Positions 7,901 through 17,210 of a stretch of 64,000 nt of DNA are shown here, in pieces. Origin of the DNA: JADKAV01 sp963769435 (GTDB taxonomy: Bacteria; Actinomycetota; Actinomycetes; S36-B12; UBA10799). A program made the position numbers and the translations under genes. The stretch spans positions 1,240,001-1,304,000 of the forward strand of contig CAVYLN010000002.1 in NCBI GenBank assembly GCA_963769435.1, given 5' to 3'. Under the pieces are notes generated by a model. The model had not been told where the DNA came from and made no database searches. It saw nothing but the letters and a program-made list of their open reading frames with translations. Position 1 is the stretch's first letter. Each line of letters opens with the position of its first letter.

Positions 7901-10215
7901 CGGAATCCGGCTTGGTCGTCGGACTCAATGCCAGCGGTCGCATGCTCAACCAGCCCGCCACGATGAGCGGCATGGTCGGTCCGGAGGGCTACTGCCTGTG
8001 GGGAGACCTGAAGCAGGTATCGGTGGGCGGAGCGACGATCAGCGGGGTCACGTTCGGCTACGCGACCTTCAACGCCACCGTCACGACCGGCACCACTGGG
8101 CCGGCGGCCAAGGGATTCGCGGTCCCGGCGAACTCGGTGTCGCTGGTGGCCGGGTTCACCTTGCCGAAGGCCGTGCAGAAGGTCCTTCCGGCCGGCGGAC
8201 AGGGCGAGTTCACGGCCCGACTCGCCGCGGGGGCGCAGACCTTCACCGGCTCAGTGGGATTCGACTGGAAACAGCCTGTATGGCTGTTCCCCGGAGGCAC
8301 CTCGAACACCAACCTCGGCCTGCAGTCGGCCGGCATGACCGTGAATGCGGACCTTGACTCCGGTTCGCTGGCGATGAGCATGGAGGCTGCTGCGGAGCTT
8401 TTCGTGCCCGCGAACGCGAAGAAGGGTCTGGCCGCATCGAACACCCCGATGTTCGTCAAGATCGGCATCTCGGTCAATGCCGCCGGCGCGAACCTCACGT
8501 TCAGCGCCGGGGTGAATCCGAATACGGGAAAGCCGAACAGCCAGCCGATCACCAACGCATTCGGGCAGCCAGGCTTGACGGTCAAGGCCCTCGCGGTCAG
8601 CGGCAGCCTCGGGACCTCGAACACCCTCGACTTCTACGCCGACGTGGAACTGCCCCCGGCATGGGAGAAGGAAATCGCGATCACCCAACCGAACGCAGAC
8701 ATCATCTTCGGCTTGAGCATCAACGTCGAGGATCCCGTGCAGAGTTGCCTGATCTTCGAGGTGGGATCCTCCTCATCATGGGCCGACGTCCGCACGGGGT
8801 ATCAGAACTCGCCGATGGTGGTGGATCTGGCCGACAAGGGGATCGTGCAGGCCAGATTCTTCAAATTGGCGATCGCCCCCACCGGCTGCACGCTCCCATC
8901 GGGCCAGAACTCGACATACACCGTACCCGCGGGGTACGCGTTCGCCTTCGACGGTGAAGTCCTCGGCGCAACGGTATTGGTTCAGGTCGAAGTCGAACTA
9001 CCGACCGCGGCCAACGGCGGGGCACTGAGAGTGTCCGGGGCCTTGGAGATGCAGGACGTCAAACTCGCTGGGGCGGAATTGACCGGCTCCAAGGCGATCA
9101 ACAAACCGGGATGCGTCAATGCCAGCGGCCCCCGGCTGAATGTGAACATAGACACCGGCAAGGGCGTCTACGCCTTCGACGTGTCCGGGCGCATCCAAGT
9201 CGGCAAGGTGCCCATCGCCGGTGCGTACATCGACATCTGCGGTTCGGTCGCGGCGCAGAACACCAGTGTGAGTGCCACCCTGTATGGCCAGGGCGAGATG
9301 AAACTGATCGGACTGGGCACACAGGCGGATGTCACTGTGAGTTTCGCGATGTCGGGCGGCACGGTGAAGAGCTCCAACGTCGCCATGGCCTTCACCACCG
9401 ACATCCTGGTCATCAAGTTCCGGGGCTCGGCGAACCTGGTCTACGCGAACGGTGAGATGCGAGAGTTCCGGGCCGCGGTCGGGGACAGCTTCAAGTTCCT
9501 CGTCGGGAAGTTCTCAGGCAATGTGGCCGTGGGCTACTGCGCCGGTCGCTGGTCCTCGAGTGTCAGCAGCCCATCGTGCAGTGCGGGCTCAGGGGTGAAC
9601 ATGCGCGTCGATCTGTGGGGGAAGATCAAGTTCTTGTTCTGGTCGAAGAAGTTCGACAAGTCCATCTACAACCACTACTCGGCCGGGTCGTCCTCAGTCA
9701 GTCTCTCCGAGTCCTCCTCCACCCTCCAGACACAGTTGAGCCAGAATGCTCTGGCGCCCGGGCTCACCCTGGACGAGTTGACATCGAGCTACGACTCACA
9801 GGGCACCTACAGCGGCGGCGCGACCCCGGTTCCATACCTGCTCAAGGTCAACAAGCCCACCGGGCGGCAACCCTGTCAATCAGTCGGTGTCGCTGTGGAC
9901 TGGACCCAGGAGTCCACCAGCCCGGCGGCCATGACCGTGCTGCCACCGAGCCCGAGCGGCTGCACCATCTCCGCGTACGTGTCCTGGGCGGGCAGCGGGC
10001 AGTCCGACTGGCAGCCTCCTGTCCCGGTCACGCTCGCATGCGACGACAGCGGATGCTGGCGGCTCGGTGCACCGGCCGGACGCTTCGTCGATGATCTGTC
10101 GAAGCCGGAATTCGGGGAACTCCCTGCCAGTACCTACACGGACGGCGTCATCCCCGGACCGCAGATGGCGATGACCAAAATCCTCGCCGCCTTCGGACGG
10201 ACCAGCGACACCTGA
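4933..10215 (+). CDS. Giant secreted beta-rich protein of unknown function (1760 aa)
   Basis: The ATG at 4933 has a good ribosome site (AGGGAGG) and is followed by a signal peptide ending near AAAS at residue ~26. Residues ~110-400 are very rich in Lys and Arg and seem to contain several Ig-like strands. Residues ~500-1600 are low in charge, rich in Gly, Ser, Thr, Asn and Val, with loosely repeating beta units and scattered paired cysteines (SCGAADGC, CNAASVQAKTC). There is no LPXTG motif, no C-terminal membrane segment and no enzyme signature. I do not recognise the family; it reads like a cell-surface or matrix structural protein. No frameshift is seen across 5.3 kb. Confidence 0.8.
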   Translation: MATAKWVATATSTALLWAPMGVAAASQPDRVPVEQPATAPDSDTADAPASEGGTSRSLSPELPDDLLSANGIVPPTPDQGAQLTERQRTALSRQAWLSQGPALTPAVHSVLPARAGGTGVVRISTARRSSPGVNVRKVSVRIAKPRGVRALRAKGKGWRCRPGKKITTCRNPRTFGPRSVPASIKVVLSVKKGFRGKTGPVRARVGWSEQKIVVGAGGSTGPIGTFRADGWQRQTLQESTRVPVDPRLRLSLTAAAVKSKAVAGREIPIVTHAGRRAREFVLTASVRRTLGRKTAVRWSKVRGPKVSFRGPRFQKGVEQAASQVVLVGNRLRKPTRFTFRVRASSGGSTVSKRITVLVRPKRLGRFRSDERDLRRLAKRQKRSLTKGQKGARVKRARVHTVRVSERGPRRVTPGERSTIALKTKRKIRSIEWSVLEGSVDPASFTTSGAKLTFTAPDRAGETALIQAVATMGNGDLVHRAKLIVVRPAAVGGGRQVGAEPPADADVQAFCTVATAANTGPARISLADGSVISLPRTALSGAKTCNQSGARLAFTQATFTYAGSTFRNLAGTVTATGIVIDSAAYVLPPALQKWASKAYSEAPTALPVQPVGGNVSAGLQDGTWQAMTGQFAVLPFATAQGSQQAMQNALAFLPLPGGWSFPANSSRLSLNPQSADGGQASLIFQQVAQGPSGTAGSVSFDLKLSNGTVSTVDVTAANIGVFGTTGTDQVSASGNGSFTIGPDGSVNVDQLSFGISCGAADGCVLVQGLLFQSGTLSWSTQGMGIAFQGVVRAKGEDYGLSGNGTYTSAMQWSVGLASTSDWKLGDTGVTLSGLKGQLAWVPVNPSAQQPSPRLSRRSFGSPPAVPPSSRVNFTVAGAATIDQASNAAVALSNVSAQVTNECNAASVQAKTCDRGQVRVDLTADAKVTLPGNTPRTLGLTATINLSTLDFTFSGNLTGVSFGPAAFKIQSVALTLSNTGQGACVPKGQKPPESGLVVGLNASGRMLNQPATMSGMVGPEGYCLWGDLKQVSVGGATISGVTFGYATFNATVTTGTTGPAAKGFAVPANSVSLVAGFTLPKAVQKVLPAGGQGEFTARLAAGAQTFTGSVGFDWKQPVWLFPGGTSNTNLGLQSAGMTVNADLDSGSLAMSMEAAAELFVPANAKKGLAASNTPMFVKIGISVNAAGANLTFSAGVNPNTGKPNSQPITNAFGQPGLTVKALAVSGSLGTSNTLDFYADVELPPAWEKEIAITQPNADIIFGLSINVEDPVQSCLIFEVGSSSSWADVRTGYQNSPMVVDLADKGIVQARFFKLAIAPTGCTLPSGQNSTYTVPAGYAFAFDGEVLGATVLVQVEVELPTAANGGALRVSGALEMQDVKLAGAELTGSKAINKPGCVNASGPRLNVNIDTGKGVYAFDVSGRIQVGKVPIAGAYIDICGSVAAQNTSVSATLYGQGEMKLIGLGTQADVTVSFAMSGGTVKSSNVAMAFTTDILVIKFRGSANLVYANGEMREFRAAVGDSFKFLVGKFSGNVAVGYCAGRWSSSVSSPSCSAGSGVNMRVDLWGKIKFLFWSKKFDKSIYNHYSAGSSSVSLSESSSTLQTQLSQNALAPGLTLDELTSSYDSQGTYSGGATPVPYLLKVNKPTGRQPCQSVGVAVDWTQESTSPAAMTVLPPSPSGCTISAYVSWAGSGQSDWQPPVPVTLACDDSGCWRLGAPAGRFVDDLSKPEFGELPASTYTDGVIPGPQMAMTKILAAFGRTSDT

Positions 10216-10386
10216 GCGAGTTGGCCTAGTCCCGCGGGAACGGATACGCGGGCGTCCATGACCGCAAGCCGGTCACCGGGGCATGGGCCGAACCTCGCCC
10301 CGACGCGACAACCTTTGATCCTTCGTGTGTTCTCCCACGAGCCCCGGCACGCCTGGGGCGTCACCCAGGGACGCATCCATCGTGTC

Positions 10387-10424
10387 CGAAGGAGCCGTGC
10401 GCCGTGGCGAAGCACGGCCCTTCG
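10387..10424 (-). terminator. Hairpin after the DUF5979-like gene
   Basis: Arms CGAAGGAGCCGTGC (10387-10400) and GCACGGCCCTTCG (10412-10424) pair across an 11-nt loop with one bulge. The hairpin lies 12 bp past the stop of the minus-strand gene ending at 10436 and in a convergent intergenic region. There is no T-tract, so it is a candidate actinobacterial-type terminator only. Confidence 0.45.
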
Positions 10425-10435
10425 ACGTTGACCGG

Positions 10436-13100
10436 CTACCTGAGGATCCAGGTCTTGCGCCACGTGTTGGGCTTGTAGGTGTCCTCAGCGCCCTTCTTGG
10501 GTTTGGCCCTGACGATCACTGTGACCCTGACTTTGTCGCTGCCGCGGGTCTTGACCCGGATCTTGCCCTTCTTGGTCACCTTCGTGCCGCAGAAGGCCTT
10601 CTCACCGGCGGCGCTGCTGATCAGGGACCGGCACAGCACCACGGGTTTCAGGATCTTGCAGCTGCTCTTCTTGGTCTTGATCTTCTTGACGATCACCCGG
10701 TTGCCGACCTTCTTCGGTTTCGGCTTGACCAGGGTCACGTTGATCGGGCATGCGGTCTTGACCACGATCGGGGTCGCCTGGGACACGGAGTTGACCACGA
10801 TGACGCCGACGGACTGGTCCTTGGTCGCGACCGTGACCTGGCCGTTGGCGGGACTGTAGGTGGGCGGGTTGAACTGCCACCCGGCCGGGTTGGGAGGCAG
10901 GGCCGGTTCGTCCACGGTGCAGACAGTGCCAGTCGGCAGCCCCGTGATCGTGGTCGACTGGCCGGCGGCCAGGCTCACTTGACCGTTCTTCACTAGGGCG
11001 GCACCGTCCAGGCAGGTGTAGTTGATGTCGAAGGTGCCGGTGTAGCCGGAGGCCTGCGGGTTGAACTCCTTGGTGATCGTCAACGACCCCGTATCGCGGG
11101 TGTTCACGATCGTGCAGGTGACCTTCTGGGCAGGCTGCAGGGTGATCTTGTCGCCGGTGTTGAGCTGACCGGCAACAAGGTCTGTGGACCCGCTCGTGCT
11201 GCCGTCATCCAGGCAGACCCACTCGCCGGGGCTGTATCCGCCGGGACCGGCCTCGGACAACGTGTACTCCGTGCTTGCGTACACGGACTTGAACGCGTCG
11301 GCGTCACCCTTCACGGTGAAGTTCTTGCCCTCCAACGGTGCCAGGGCGGTCGCGCTCAGGTCCCACGCGCCGGGGGACTGGGTACTGGCGCCAGTGACCG
11401 TCTTGACCAACTTCAACTCGGCCGTCGGCTGAGCGCACGAGGTGTACCTGGCAGTGCCGATCCGGGTCTGCCTGGTGCCGCCCGTGCCGATGTGCATCTG
11501 CGTGTACCAGAACGTGCATTCGTCCACGGGGTCCACGGACATCGCGCTGTAGTCGCCCCAACGGCTGGTGGCTGTTTGCGATGCGACGCCGGTGAACATC
11601 CGCGTCTCCGGCTCACTGAGCTGGTTGAGGGGTGCACCGACCCGCTGTCCCGTGTAATTGATGGAGGGGAACAGTGAGGTCGCGTCGCTGATGCTGTAGC
11701 CGAGGGCGATGTTGCCCACACCGTCCATCGCGGCGCTGCCCATCCAGCGATAGGCCTCGTCTGAGGGCGCGAAGGTGTTCTGTTGGTGGATGGACCAACT
11801 CGTCCCGCTTGAGCGCAATTCGTACCAGCGCAGCGCGGCGGTGTTGTTGCCGGAGTTGACGGTCTGGTTGGTCACCATTGCCTGGTGATCGCCGAAGTTG
11901 CGGTACTGCAGGCGCCACATGGGCCGATTCGACAGGTCGTCGACCTTGTTCGCGGTCCCCGGCTGCGGGACGCACTCCCGGAATGTTGCTGGAATGTCGC
12001 CCATGCAGTCCGAGCCGATGTCGATGTTGAAGGGGTCGGTCGGCAGTGTCTGGTCCAGGGTGAACGTGGAGTTGGCCGGGGTGGTCCAGTCCACGTGGAA
12101 GTTGTAGAGCTCCAGTCGATCCACGGCGCCGCCCTGCACCTGCGCGTCCACCGACATCAGGAACGGGTTGGGAGCATCCGCCGGGGGAGCAGTGACGCCG
12201 TCCCAGTCAGCCGGAAGGATCCGCTGCTGGCGGGGGCCGCCGCCGGAGGAGATGGCGAATGTCTGGAACGTCGCTGCGGCACCGGCGAGCATGTTTGTGC
12301 GGTCGAAAACGAACGCCCCGAGTTCGGCTCCCTCGTAGGTGGACATGTAGAGACCGTCGGGCCAGATGCCGAACTTCTCGTAATCGGGGAACGCGGGCAT
12401 GTCGAACGCGTACGTGTTGTAGGTGCCGGTCGGGTCAGGGGTCGTCGAGTAGGCGATACACATCTGGTAGCGGCTGCCACCAATGGAGAACTGAGAGAGC
12501 ATCCACCGATCGGCCGCCTGGTCGTAGAGCACGATCGGATCGCCGTCGTTGGTGACCTTGCAGGGAGTTCCGTCCGGGAGGTTGGACCAGAGCGCGTTGA
12601 TGTTCGTGGGACCGGCCAGGGACGCGCCCTGCTTGTCCCAGATCTGGTACGAGATGTTGACCATCTGCACGTAGTGGTTGGGACCGACATCGCCGACGGT
12701 GTCGGGCGGGAAGAAGGGCGACGACTGGCCCGCATAACTGTCGGCCGTGCCCCCTGCGAAGGAGTTCACCGGGACGAGGTCCGCGGCCGCCTCCCCCGGG
12801 ATGCTTCGCTGGACGGGTCCACTGTCGTTGTCGCCCTTCGGCCCCTCCAGGCCCGGCTGGGAGTCCGGGTCGACGAGTCCCTCGGGAACCTCGCCTCCCG
12901 TGCGTGGCTGTGACGACACGGGCAGGTCCCGCAGCGCCGGGCTGAGGGCCGGGTTCACGGGATCGCTCACCAACGCCGGACCGGGGTTAGTGGAAGGGCG
13001 CGTGGCAGGCCCGGTCTCGGCGGCTGCCGGGGACGCGACCATCGGCGGCTCCAACAAGCGACACTGCGGTCAACCCAACGAACCACGGACGAATTCTCAC
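10436..13100 (-). CDS. Secreted protein with DUF5979-like domains and basic tail (frameshift in signal peptide)
   Basis: The open frame from 13057 lacks a signal peptide, but a GTG at 13100 preceded by GGAGG reads a typical one (RIRPWFVGLTAVSLVGAA) in the adjacent frame; removing one base near 13037-13050 joins them into ~887 aa. The first ~500 residues form a beta-propeller-like extracellular module (FFPPDTVGDVGPNHYVQMVN) of unknown function. Two prealbumin-like DUF5979-type domains follow (e.g. GSLTITKEFNPQASGYTGTF and the GLPTGTVCTVDE loop). The C-terminal ~110 residues are Lys-rich with cysteine pairs. No sortase signal is visible. Probably a secreted surface protein. Confidence 0.75.
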
Positions 13101-13269
13101 GAAGCCTCCAAGGGCTCGCTGGCGAAGCACTGACCGTACCGCACCGAAGCGCGCTGTTGCGCCATCACCCGCGTCGCTTCGTAGCCAGGCGCCGGGCTAG
13201 CCGGGAATGTCGCGGCAATCTGGAGCCGGCTGGCCAAGCAGTCGTACAGCCCTCGGGCGAACCCGGGAC

Positions 13270-14286
13270 TCACCGCTGCCCCACCTCTGGCTCTTCTCCG
13301 GCGAGGATCTGCACACGCTCAGCGAGCTCCTCGCCGACTCGGAAGGGGCTGTGGCGCCCAGCCAGCCAATGCGTGAGCGCAGCAGTACCCGCGAGGATCG
13401 CCACAGCAGCAAATGTCGCGGCCAGTCGGGTTTCAGCGACTTCGCCGGCCACCTCGAACGTCGACAGGAACATGACCAGTGCTGCGGCCGCACTGGCGGC
13501 GCCCAGCAGCAAGTTGTCTGTGCTCAACGAGATCATCACCGCGACATATCCCACCGCCACGATCACTGCCACGGGCGGGCCCACCCAAGCGACCACGCTA
13601 CCGAGAAGGACACCTAACAGTGTTCCGCTCACACGCGCCACCGATCGCGAACCCAAGCCGACCCCAGGGCGGGGAAGGGCGACGATGAACACAGTCATGG
13701 GAAGCCAGTAGCCGTACGCCCGGTCCCAGACGATCGTCAGCGCACCTGCCACCCCGGCGGCCAGGCCGAGCGCGGCCGCCGTCCAGGCAGCCGGATACGG
13801 GTCGAGCACAACGGGGTCCATGTTCCAGCGGGCGCCGGCGATCCGCGCCACCCCCAGACCGTTGAAGAGGCTCAGGATCAAGAGCACAACGGCACCGGTG
13901 GCGGCGTCGGCCGCGGTGAGGGGCTGGGTCAACGCGAACAGCAGACCAACCATGACCAACGGGGTGAACAGTCCCCACCGATAGGACCATCCGGCCAGCG
14001 CCCCCAGTACGGCCAGTCCCAACACCCACCACCATGTGCCTGCCAGGAACATGCTGGCTGCGCCGGCAATCACCAGCGCCGGCACGAACTGCAGCGTTCG
14101 CCGCAGACCCGAGGCCAAGCCACTGACGAATCCGACCAGGGCGCCGAAAAGGGCCGCTGTGGCGCCGTCGCCACCGATCAGCGCGTAAGCCGGCAGGGCG
14201 GGCAGGATGAGCAGCAGCACCAGAGCGGCCGATCCGGCGTACTTTCGCAGCCACCCGATGGAGGCGTCGCTCTCCTCAGTGCCCAC
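13270..14286 (-). CDS. FUSC-like / aromatic acid exporter-family membrane protein
   Basis: A hydrophobic protein of ~338 aa with about ten predicted membrane segments, arranged as two similar halves around residues ~20-150 and ~185-310. Each half has closely spaced short helices typical of fusaric-acid-resistance (FUSC) proteins; the segment DRAYGYWLPMTVFIVALPRP matches the conserved FUSC centre. I chose the GTG at 14286 because GGAAGG precedes it; an ATG at 14352 would add an arginine-rich, unconvincing extension. Substrate unknown. It stands alone and is divergent from the cupin gene. Confidence 0.65.
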   Translation of the reverse strand: MGTEESDASIGWLRKYAGSAALVLLLILPALPAYALIGGDGATAALFGALVGFVSGLASGLRRTLQFVPALVIAGAASMFLAGTWWWVLGLAVLGALAGWSYRWGLFTPLVMVGLLFALTQPLTAADAATGAVVLLILSLFNGLGVARIAGARWNMDPVVLDPYPAAWTAAALGLAAGVAGALTIVWDRAYGYWLPMTVFIVALPRPGVGLGSRSVARVSGTLLGVLLGSVVAWVGPPVAVIVAVGYVAVMISLSTDNLLLGAASAAAALVMFLSTFEVAGEVAETRLAATFAAVAILAGTAALTHWLAGRHSPFRVGEELAERVQILAGEEPEVGQR

Positions 14287-14451
14287 GGTCGGCCTTCCGT
14301 TGATGAATCTCGGCTCAGTATGCACCAGTAAGGACGGCCGCCGCCGCCTCATGCGCGCCCCGCCGGAACGTCCGTGACCGTTAGGGCCATATCAATCGGG
14401 GCAGGTGCGACATAGCGTTGGCGCGCGGGGCAAAGTACCCAGGAGGTTCCG

Positions 14452-14805
14452 ATGGCCGGAGTCATGAAGAAGTCATTCGACTCACCCGATGAGCAACGCA
14501 CCCCGCCAAACACCACGGTTGACGTCGTGCACCTGGGTGATCAGGACGTTGCACGCTTCACATTCGCGCCGGGGTGGCGATGGTCCACGGACGTGGCGCC
14601 CGTTGCCGGCACCGAATCCTGCCAGGCCCACCACGTTGGTGCGGTCTTGTCGGGCACGTTGCATGTGATGCACTCCGATGGCACCGAGGTCGAGGTCGGC
14701 GTGGGCGACAGCTATGTCATCGAGCCTGGCCACGATGCCTGGGTGGTGGGTGATGCACCCACGGTTCTCGTGGAGTTCGAAAGCGCCGCCACCTACGCCA
14801 CGTAG
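14452..14805 (+). CDS. Small cupin-domain protein
   Basis: A 117-aa single-domain cupin. The two cupin motifs are recognisable as CQAHHVGAVLSGTLHV and the later GDSYVIEPGHDAWVVGD, with His residues that could hold a metal. A strong Shine-Dalgarno (AGGAGG) stands 5 nt before the ATG. It has no operon partner, so its ligand or reaction cannot be inferred. Confidence 0.78.
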   Translation: MAGVMKKSFDSPDEQRTPPNTTVDVVHLGDQDVARFTFAPGWRWSTDVAPVAGTESCQAHHVGAVLSGTLHVMHSDGTEVEVGVGDSYVIEPGHDAWVVGDAPTVLVEFESAATYAT

Positions 14806-15025
14806 TCCACTGACTTCGGCGAACCCGAACCGTCCCCAGCCATGTGCTGCGCGGTTCGGGAGAGGTTGGGCATCTCGGGAGCGGTTGAACGCGTCTCCTT
14901 CTCCTCCGCCCAACTGACGAGCCTCGCCCCGAGGGGACATCGCGCAGTTTCGGATGGTTCCACGTGGGTTCGGCGCGATCGCCGCTGGCACACGCCGGGT
15001 TCGGGCTTCCCCGTGGGGAGATCGG

Positions 15026-15098
15026 TGCCCCCAGTAGGACTCGAACCTACAACCTACGGATTAAAAGTCCGCAGCTCTGCCAATTGAGCTATAGGGGC
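15026..15098 (-). tRNA. tRNA-Lys (anticodon TTT)
   Basis: Read on the minus strand the 73-nt sequence starts GCCCCTA and ends TGGGGGC plus discriminator A, giving a full acceptor stem. The anticodon loop is ACTTTTAAT, so the anticodon is TTT, and the T loop is GGTTCGAGTCC. CCA is not encoded. A TACGAT box (plus-strand 15146-15151) lies about 48 bp upstream and is the same hexamer found before tRNA-Glu at 59 kb. Confidence 0.96.
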
Positions 15099-15298
15099 GG
15101 GGTGTTGGGAAAACCCTGGTGGATTCAGCAACGCCACTGCCGACCATCGTAGTGGGCTGTGATCGCGGCGTTCCGGGGGCCAAGAGACGGCCCCGTCGCG
15201 TGTGGCAACTGGCTGCAGCCGGTCCATGGCGGCGCTTGCCGACGAATCGGATGTTCTTCGTATGCGGGAAGTAGGGCGGACAGGGGCTGCCGCTGGAG

Positions 15299-15339
15299 GT
15301 TGTTAATATCCAGCCTCGAGAACGCCGGATATTGACAAC
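15299..15339. repeat. AT-rich 13-bp inverted repeat
   Basis: Arms GTTGTTAATATCC (15299-15311) and GGATATTGACAAC (15327-15339) are inverted copies with one mismatch, 15 nt apart. The site lies 37 bp beyond the stop of the aldo/keto reductase gene and upstream of tRNA-Lys. The arms are AT-rich in a GC-rich genome, which suits a protein-binding site better than a terminator. Confidence 0.55.
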
Positions 15340-15375
15340 GTCCACGCGAAACGGGTCCAACCCGGCCGAGCTGGC

Positions 15376-16221
15376 CTACATCTCCTCGTGGATGTCGGGA
15401 TCCCCATCGAACAACCGACCGTTCGGTTCGCCGAGCCCGGAGATCGCCGCGACCTCGTCGGCGGTCAGTGAGAAGCCGAAGATGTCGAGGTTCTCGCGCT
15501 GCCGGGTAGGGTCGGCCGACTTCGGGATGGGCAGCGAACCGATCTGCACGTGCCAACGGAGGATCACCTGCCCCGGCGTTACGCCGAGCCTTGCGGCGGC
15601 TGCGGTGACGACCGGTTCATCCAACGGAGCCCGCGCCTTGCCCATCGGGCTCCACGCCTGCGTGACGACGCCCAGGTCCGCATCAACCGCCCGCATCTGT
15701 TCTTGCGGGAACCGTGGGTGCAGTTCGATCTGGTTCACCGCCGGGGTCACTGCTGTCTCGGCAGTGACCCGGAGCAGATGCGCCTGCGTGAAATTGGAGA
15801 CCCCGATCGAGCGCACCAGTCCCTTCTCGCGAAGGTCCACCAAGGCCTGCCAGGCTTCGGAATACTTGCCGACGCTGGGGTTGGGCCAGTGGATCAGGTG
15901 CAGGTCGATGTAGTCCACGCCGAGCCGCGAAAGCGAACCTTTGACCGAGGCGATCGCGTCGTCGTAGCCGTGATCCCTGCCCGGCAGCTTGCTGGTGATC
16001 TGGACCTCCTCGCGCGGGATACCTGAGCGCCGGACGGCTTCCCCGACCTCCGTCTCGTTGCCATAGTTCACCGCCGTGTCGATGAGCCGGTAGCCCGCCG
16101 ACAACGCGCTGCCGACGGCATCGATCGCCTCCTGGCCTTTCAGCGGGTAGGTTCCGAAGCCGATCGCGGGAAGGCTGTTGCCGTCATTGAGCGGGTACCG
16201 CGGGATGCCGGAGTCGTCCAT
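15376..16221 (-). CDS. Aldo/keto reductase
   Basis: A 281-aa NADPH-dependent aldo/keto reductase of the 2,5-diketo-gluconate reductase type. The barrel signatures are in order: GYRLIDTAVNYGNE with catalytic Asp and Tyr, the catalytic Lys in ITSKLPG, LHLIHWPNP with the catalytic His, IGVSNFT, and the NADP-phosphate-binding IPKSADPTRQRENLDIF near the C-terminus. Length is normal and the frame is intact. It probably reduces small aldehydes or ketones; the natural substrate is not evident. It stands 46 bp from the stop of the next minus-strand gene. Confidence 0.9.
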   Translation of the reverse strand: MDDSGIPRYPLNDGNSLPAIGFGTYPLKGQEAIDAVGSALSAGYRLIDTAVNYGNETEVGEAVRRSGIPREEVQITSKLPGRDHGYDDAIASVKGSLSRLGVDYIDLHLIHWPNPSVGKYSEAWQALVDLREKGLVRSIGVSNFTQAHLLRVTAETAVTPAVNQIELHPRFPQEQMRAVDADLGVVTQAWSPMGKARAPLDEPVVTAAAARLGVTPGQVILRWHVQIGSLPIPKSADPTRQRENLDIFGFSLTADEVAAISGLGEPNGRLFDGDPDIHEEM

Positions 16222-16267
16222 GCCCCCACTCTTCCAGGCGACTCCGCCCGGACCAAGAGGCTGCGGA

Positions 16268-17137
16268 TCAGCCGGGGACGTGGGACAGCAGCCAGGCGAT
16301 CACGTCCGCGGTCACCTCGTCGCGGTTGGTCTCGTTGAAGATCTCATGGCGAGCATCGTCGTAGACCTTCACCGTGACGTCGGTGAGACCCGCATCGCGG
16401 TAGCGCTGGGCGAGCAGCACGATCAGTTCTCCACCGCCCGCGAGCGGGTCGTTGCTGCCTGAGGTGATCAGCAGGGGCAGGTCCGCGGGGATCCCTGCGA
16501 GCACCTCCGGATCGGCCAGCCGAGCGGCTGCGGCGAAAAGCGACGGGATGGTCTCCGGCGGCGTCTCGAAGCCGCACCACGGATCGGCGACGTACTTGTC
16601 GACCTCGGCCTCGTCGCGGCTGAGCCACTCGTACCCGGTGCGGTGCTCGAAGCCGGCGTTGAACGCCTCGAGGCCCGCCGGACCCTCCGACTGCGCCATG
16701 TTGGCGGCCAGCACGTCGAGCGCGGTCGAGCCGGACAGGACCACCCCGGCGTATTGAGCGCCATGGTCCAGAATCAGGGACTGCGCCGCGAAGGAACCCA
16801 TGGAATGCGCCACGAGGAACAGCGGAAGGTCCGGCGTCTCGGCGGCGATCCGAGCCCCGTACTCGGCCATGTCGGCGGTCAGTCCGTCGAAGCCGGCCGG
16901 GCCGAAGTCGCCAAGTGCGTGCTGCCCGGTGCGACCGTGTCCCCGGTGGTCGGTCGCATGGACGAGGAACCCCGCGGCGTTGAGTGCCTGCGCCAGCCGG
17001 TCGTAGCGAGCGGCATGCTCGGCCAGACCGTGCGCGATCTGTACGGTGCCGATCGGGTTTCGGACGGCGGCCCACGCGTACGTCGCGATCGGGGTCGCGT
17101 CTGCGGAGGAAACGAATGACGAAGATGTGGAGGTCAT
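16268..17137 (-). CDS. Alpha/beta hydrolase, monoacylglycerol lipase-like
   Basis: A 289-aa serine hydrolase. The nucleophile elbow is AHSMGSF (GxSxG-like). QIAHGLAEHAARYD, with ATDHRGHGRTG shortly after, is typical of the Hydrolase_4 or monoacylglycerol-lipase group. The Asp and His of the triad are probably in TSGSNDPLAGG and DDARHEIFNE. The ATG at 17137 is preferred over an upstream GTG or ATG at 17191 because family alignment begins there. Likely hydrolyses short acyl esters or glycerides in the cytoplasm. Confidence 0.87.
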   Translation of the reverse strand: MTSTSSSFVSSADATPIATYAWAAVRNPIGTVQIAHGLAEHAARYDRLAQALNAAGFLVHATDHRGHGRTGQHALGDFGPAGFDGLTADMAEYGARIAAETPDLPLFLVAHSMGSFAAQSLILDHGAQYAGVVLSGSTALDVLAANMAQSEGPAGLEAFNAGFEHRTGYEWLSRDEAEVDKYVADPWCGFETPPETIPSLFAAAARLADPEVLAGIPADLPLLITSGSNDPLAGGGELIVLLAQRYRDAGLTDVTVKVYDDARHEIFNETNRDEVTADVIAWLLSHVPG

Positions 17138-17210
17138 GGCCTCATTGTTCTCCCAGTCCCGGCGGAAGTCACCTGATCGTGAGACGCGCACGCGGACCGA
17201 TCGGATGGCT

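Noticed and set aside
14964..15152. Plus-strand small protein across 15.0-15.15 kb
   Set aside because: It is the antisense of tRNA-Lys, a common false gene.
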